Assembly: GCA_002479815.1 (NCBI GenBank)
Contig: DLPA01000087.1
Location: forward strand, 24,044 to 32,421
Origin: a bacterium UBA7470
GTDB lineage: Bacteria > Pseudomonadota > Gammaproteobacteria > Burkholderiales > Burkholderiaceae_C
Direction of reading: 5' to 3'
DNA length: 8,378 nt
Within the stretch, counting starts at the first letter, position 1, and every line of letters starts with the position of its first letter. Shown piece by piece: positions 6,073 to 8,378 of the stretch. The translations under genes were made by a program, and so were the position numbers. The notes beneath the pieces are model-generated. The model searched no databases and had not been told where the DNA came from. It saw only the letters and a list, made by a program, of their open reading frames with translations.

Positions 6073-8378
6073 ATGTTCACGTCGGATTTGTGTCGCCCTC
6101 AGCTGCATACCGTGCCCCCTCACCTCGTGCTGCTTGATGCCCGCTTGCCCGACCTGCATACCCTGTGCCAAGCCGTGTCCATGCACGCCGTGCCGTTGGT
6201 GGTGTCGTCGCATCAAACCCCGCTTGAGGCCGTGCAGGCGTATCAGCTTGCACAGGCGCAGTCCTTGGGGAATGCAGCATTGCGCCTGCGCGGTTTGCAC
6301 TTGGTTGGCCACGGCGAGCCCGGGCGCTTGTTGCTGGGACAAACGTGGCTGGACGCGGCCTACGTCGCACACACCTTTGACGATTGGTTTGGTCTGACCA
6401 CGGTCTTTGAAGACGAGGCGCAGTGTTGGATCTATGGCTGTCACACGGGTCAGGGCGAGGCGGGTCACGCCTTCATCAACGCCTTGGCCGATGCGCTGTG
6501 TGTCCATGTGCATGCCGCTAGCCACGCCGTGGGCGCAAGCACACAAGGCGGCAGTTGGTCGTTTGACCGCAGCACCCACCCATCGCCCTACGCGGTGGTT
6601 CACAACCCCGTGGCGAGTGCGTGGGAACGCAGTGGCTGGGGGTATGTGTTGATGGCCACCAACGCCGCACCGACGTTTCACCAACTCACGCCGGGGACGG
6701 GCAAGGTCTTCACCCCCGTGGGGACGGGTAATCTCGCCACAGCCCATGCGGTGCTGCAACAGCCTGATGGCAAGTTGGTGATCGGCGGCTACAGCAACAA
6801 CGGTTCAGATGAGGATTACAGCGTCGTGCGACTCCACCCCGACGGATCGCTGGACACCAGTTTTGGTACAGGGGGCAAAGCCATCATTCCGGTGGGCGCT
6901 GGCGACGATTTGGCCTATGGCATGGTGCGCCTATCTGATGGCCGACTGGCACTGGGGGGTAGCAGCTACAACGGCACCGATTTTGATTACAGCATCGTCT
7001 TGCTCACTGCCAATGGCGCACTGGACACCAGCTTCAGTGGCGACGGCAAATACATCTTTCCGGTAGGGGCAGGCACGGCCAACGATATTGCAGAAGCCAT
7101 CACCGTCCAAAGCGATGGGCAATTGGTGGTGGCAGGCTGGAGTACTGGGGCAGTGAGCAAATTCAGCGTGGCCCGCCTCAGCCCCAGCGGGGTGCTGGAT
7201 ACCACCTTTGGCGGCACGGGTAAGTTTGTGGTGTCTATGGGCGGCATCAATCACACGGTCAAGAGTGTGATTCAGCAGTCGGATCAAAAGTTGGTTTTGG
7301 CAGGGTCTTACGGTAGCGATTTTGCTTTTGTACGCCTGAATACCGATGGCACATTGGACACCACCTTCAACGGCACAGGCCAGCTCATTTTGCCTGTGGG
7401 CAGTGGTTCGGATGTGTGCTACAGCATCATTCAGCAAGCCGATGGCAAACTGGTGGCTGTTGGCGCGAGCAATGTTGGTGGCAATCTGGATTTCAGTGTC
7501 GTTCGCCTGAATTTAGACGGCACACTCGACACCAGTTTTGACACCGATGGCAAATTAACAGTTGCCATTGCGAGCGCCGCCGCGGATACCGCGCACCGCG
7601 TGATTCAGCAGGCCGACGGTAAATTAGTACTAGTCGGTTACAGCATTGCAGATGTCAGCATCGTTCGGCTGAACACAAACGGCTCGCTGGATACCACGTT
7701 CAATGGCACGGGCACACTCATCGCCCCCATGAGTCCCAGCGGGTTTGATGTGGCTTACAGCGTGATTCAGCAAGCCGATGACAAATTGGTCATCATCGGC
7801 AACAGCGGTGGCGCGACCAGCGACGACTTTGCCGCCCTGCGACTCAACACCGATGGCACGGTGGACACCACATTTGGACAAGTGTGGGGCAGCAACACCC
7901 TAGGCGGTACGGCAGCCTTCACCCAAGGCGGCAGCGCCGTCACGCTTGATGCCGACGTACAGGCGATTGATCCACAACTGACCGTACTCAACAGTGGCAA
8001 CGGCAACTACGCAGGCAGCATCCTGACCCTCAAACGCAGCGGCACAGCCAACGTGCAAGACGTGTTCAGCTTCAACACCACAGGCGCACTGTTCACCGTC
8101 AGCGGCAGCAACTTGCAAAGCGGCGGCAACACCTTTGCCACGTTTACGAACACAGGCGGCACGCTCACCATTACTTTCAACAGCAGCGCCACCACCGCCA
8201 CACAGACGCTGGTCAACGATGTAGCAAGACACATCCAATACAGCAACAGCAGCCCCACACCACCCGCCAGCGTCACGATCAACTGGACATTGGACGACGG
8301 CAACACGGGCAGCCAAGGCACGGGCGGGGCCTTGACAGACACGGGCACGACCACCGTCACCATCACCGCAAGCGCCAA
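6073..8378 (+). CDS. Giant surface/secreted protein: DUF4347, seven delta-60 repeats, cadherin-like repeats (3' end missing)
   Basis: The frame is open for 768 codons and runs off the right edge. I chose ATG 6073 because GGAG at 6062-6065 sits 7 bases upstream and it is the first ATG after an in-frame stop at 5986. Residues about 17-175 match DUF4347 (VLLDARLPD, HLVGHGEPGRLLLG with His80, YGCHTGQGEAG with Cys123, GGSWSFD), a domain found at the N-terminus of very large adhesin-like proteins. Seven delta-60 repeats of 53-58 residues follow at about 222-602, each ending in LDTSF or LDTTF. From about 608 a Thr/Ser/Gly/Asn-rich beta-sandwich region begins (TVTITA near the window end), like bacterial cadherin-type repeats. 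No signal peptide is seen; export by a type I system is usual for such proteins and is inferred. A role in adhesion or biofilm is likely but unproven. Confidence 0.85.
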   Translation, partial: MFTSDLCRPQLHTVPPHLVLLDARLPDLHTLCQAVSMHAVPLVVSSHQTPLEAVQAYQLAQAQSLGNAALRLRGLHLVGHGEPGRLLLGQTWLDAAYVAHTFDDWFGLTTVFEDEAQCWIYGCHTGQGEAGHAFINALADALCVHVHAASHAVGASTQGGSWSFDRSTHPSPYAVVHNPVASAWERSGWGYVLMATNAAPTFHQLTPGTGKVFTPVGTGNLATAHAVLQQPDGKLVIGGYSNNGSDEDYSVVRLHPDGSLDTSFGTGGKAIIPVGAGDDLAYGMVRLSDGRLALGGSSYNGTDFDYSIVLLTANGALDTSFSGDGKYIFPVGAGTANDIAEAITVQSDGQLVVAGWSTGAVSKFSVARLSPSGVLDTTFGGTGKFVVSMGGINHTVKSVIQQSDQKLVLAGSYGSDFAFVRLNTDGTLDTTFNGTGQLILPVGSGSDVCYSIIQQADGKLVAVGASNVGGNLDFSVVRLNLDGTLDTSFDTDGKLTVAIASAAADTAHRVIQQADGKLVLVGYSIADVSIVRLNTNGSLDTTFNGTGTLIAPMSPSGFDVAYSVIQQADDKLVIIGNSGGATSDDFAALRLNTDGTVDTTFGQVWGSNTLGGTAAFTQGGSAVTLDADVQAIDPQLTVLNSGNGNYAGSILTLKRSGTANVQDVFSFNTTGALFTVSGSNLQSGGNTFATFTNTGGTLTITFNSSATTATQTLVNDVARHIQYSNSSPTPPASVTINWTLDDGNTGSQGTGGALTDTGTTTVTITASA
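6736..7878 (+). repeat. Seven tandem delta-60 coding repeats
   Basis: The repeat ends (LDTSF/LDTTF/VDTTF) start at 6850, 7021, 7195, 7354, 7525, 7687 and 7861, giving periods of 159-174 bp. Each unit reads roughly 'aVxQxDGKLVxxG...dFsvvRLnxDGxLDTxF...G'. Units 4-7 share IQQxDxKLV and are also close at the nucleotide level (ATTCAGCA followed by GCCGA in units 5-7), so they look like the most recent duplications. Seven units would suit a seven-bladed propeller-like fold, which is an inference. Confidence 0.85.

Noticed and set aside
5897..6397. Plus-strand frames starting at 5897 and 5901
   Set aside because: They are in other frames than the DUF4347 gene, are Cys/Arg-rich, and lack a ribosome binding site. 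The frame starting at 6073 has GGAG and clear homology features.
6736..7878. Regular ~165-bp periodicity as a possible CRISPR or satellite array
   Set aside because: The period, in-frame divergence and LDTxF endings fit protein repeats. There are no short identical repeats separated by unique spacers.
6931..8378. Several minus-strand frames under the repeat region
   Set aside because: Repeated coding sequence yields repeated antisense frames. The plus-strand delta-60 and beta-sandwich repeats explain the region.

Overview
The window looks like chromosomal DNA from a betaproteobacterium, most likely of the order Burkholderiales. The base composition is moderately GC-rich, the copper-type two-component pair is close to known CusR/CopR-CusS/CopS systems, and the combination of a 7TMR-DISM hybrid kinase with a REC-AraC regulator fits this group. 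The placement is inferred from protein character only.

Left part (1-1679, minus strand): a heavy-metal two-component operon. A CusR/CopR-like response regulator (966-1679) is followed, with a 4-base GTGA overlap, by a CusS-like sensor kinase (1-969). The kinase runs off the left edge just after its H box. Its periplasmic sensor domain carries a fresh 12-bp tandem duplication that doubles an Arg-Pro-Asp-Met unit.

Middle (1680-5531): a 151-bp divergent intergenic region, then a plus-strand operon of two genes overlapping by ATGA. The first encodes a response regulator with a receiver and an AraC-type DNA-binding domain (1831-2721). The second encodes a 937-residue membrane hybrid sensor kinase (2718-5531) with a 7TMR-DISM sensor, HisKA, HATPase_c, an atypical receiver with Arg in place of the conserved Lys, and a helical tail.

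Right part (5532-8378): about 540 bp without a convincing intact gene. It holds nested inverted repeats, a good bidirectional terminator, and a minus-strand fragment resembling the C-terminus of AAA-ATPase/PD-(D/E)XK proteins. It also holds a promoter-proximal repeat cluster upstream of a large plus-strand surface-protein gene (6073 to the window end). That protein has an N-terminal DUF4347 domain, seven delta-60 repeats and the start of cadherin-like beta-sandwich repeats, and it continues past the right edge.

The most interesting signal links the middle and right parts. The hexamer TCGACA occurs as a same-strand direct repeat with exactly 21-bp periodicity in both plus-strand upstream regions: before the AraC-type regulator (1732-1758) and before the giant surface protein (5932-5958). 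A 21-bp half-site period is what AraC-family proteins typically use. This suggests that the membrane hybrid kinase and REC-AraC regulator autoregulate and control the surface protein. That circuit is inference from sequence.
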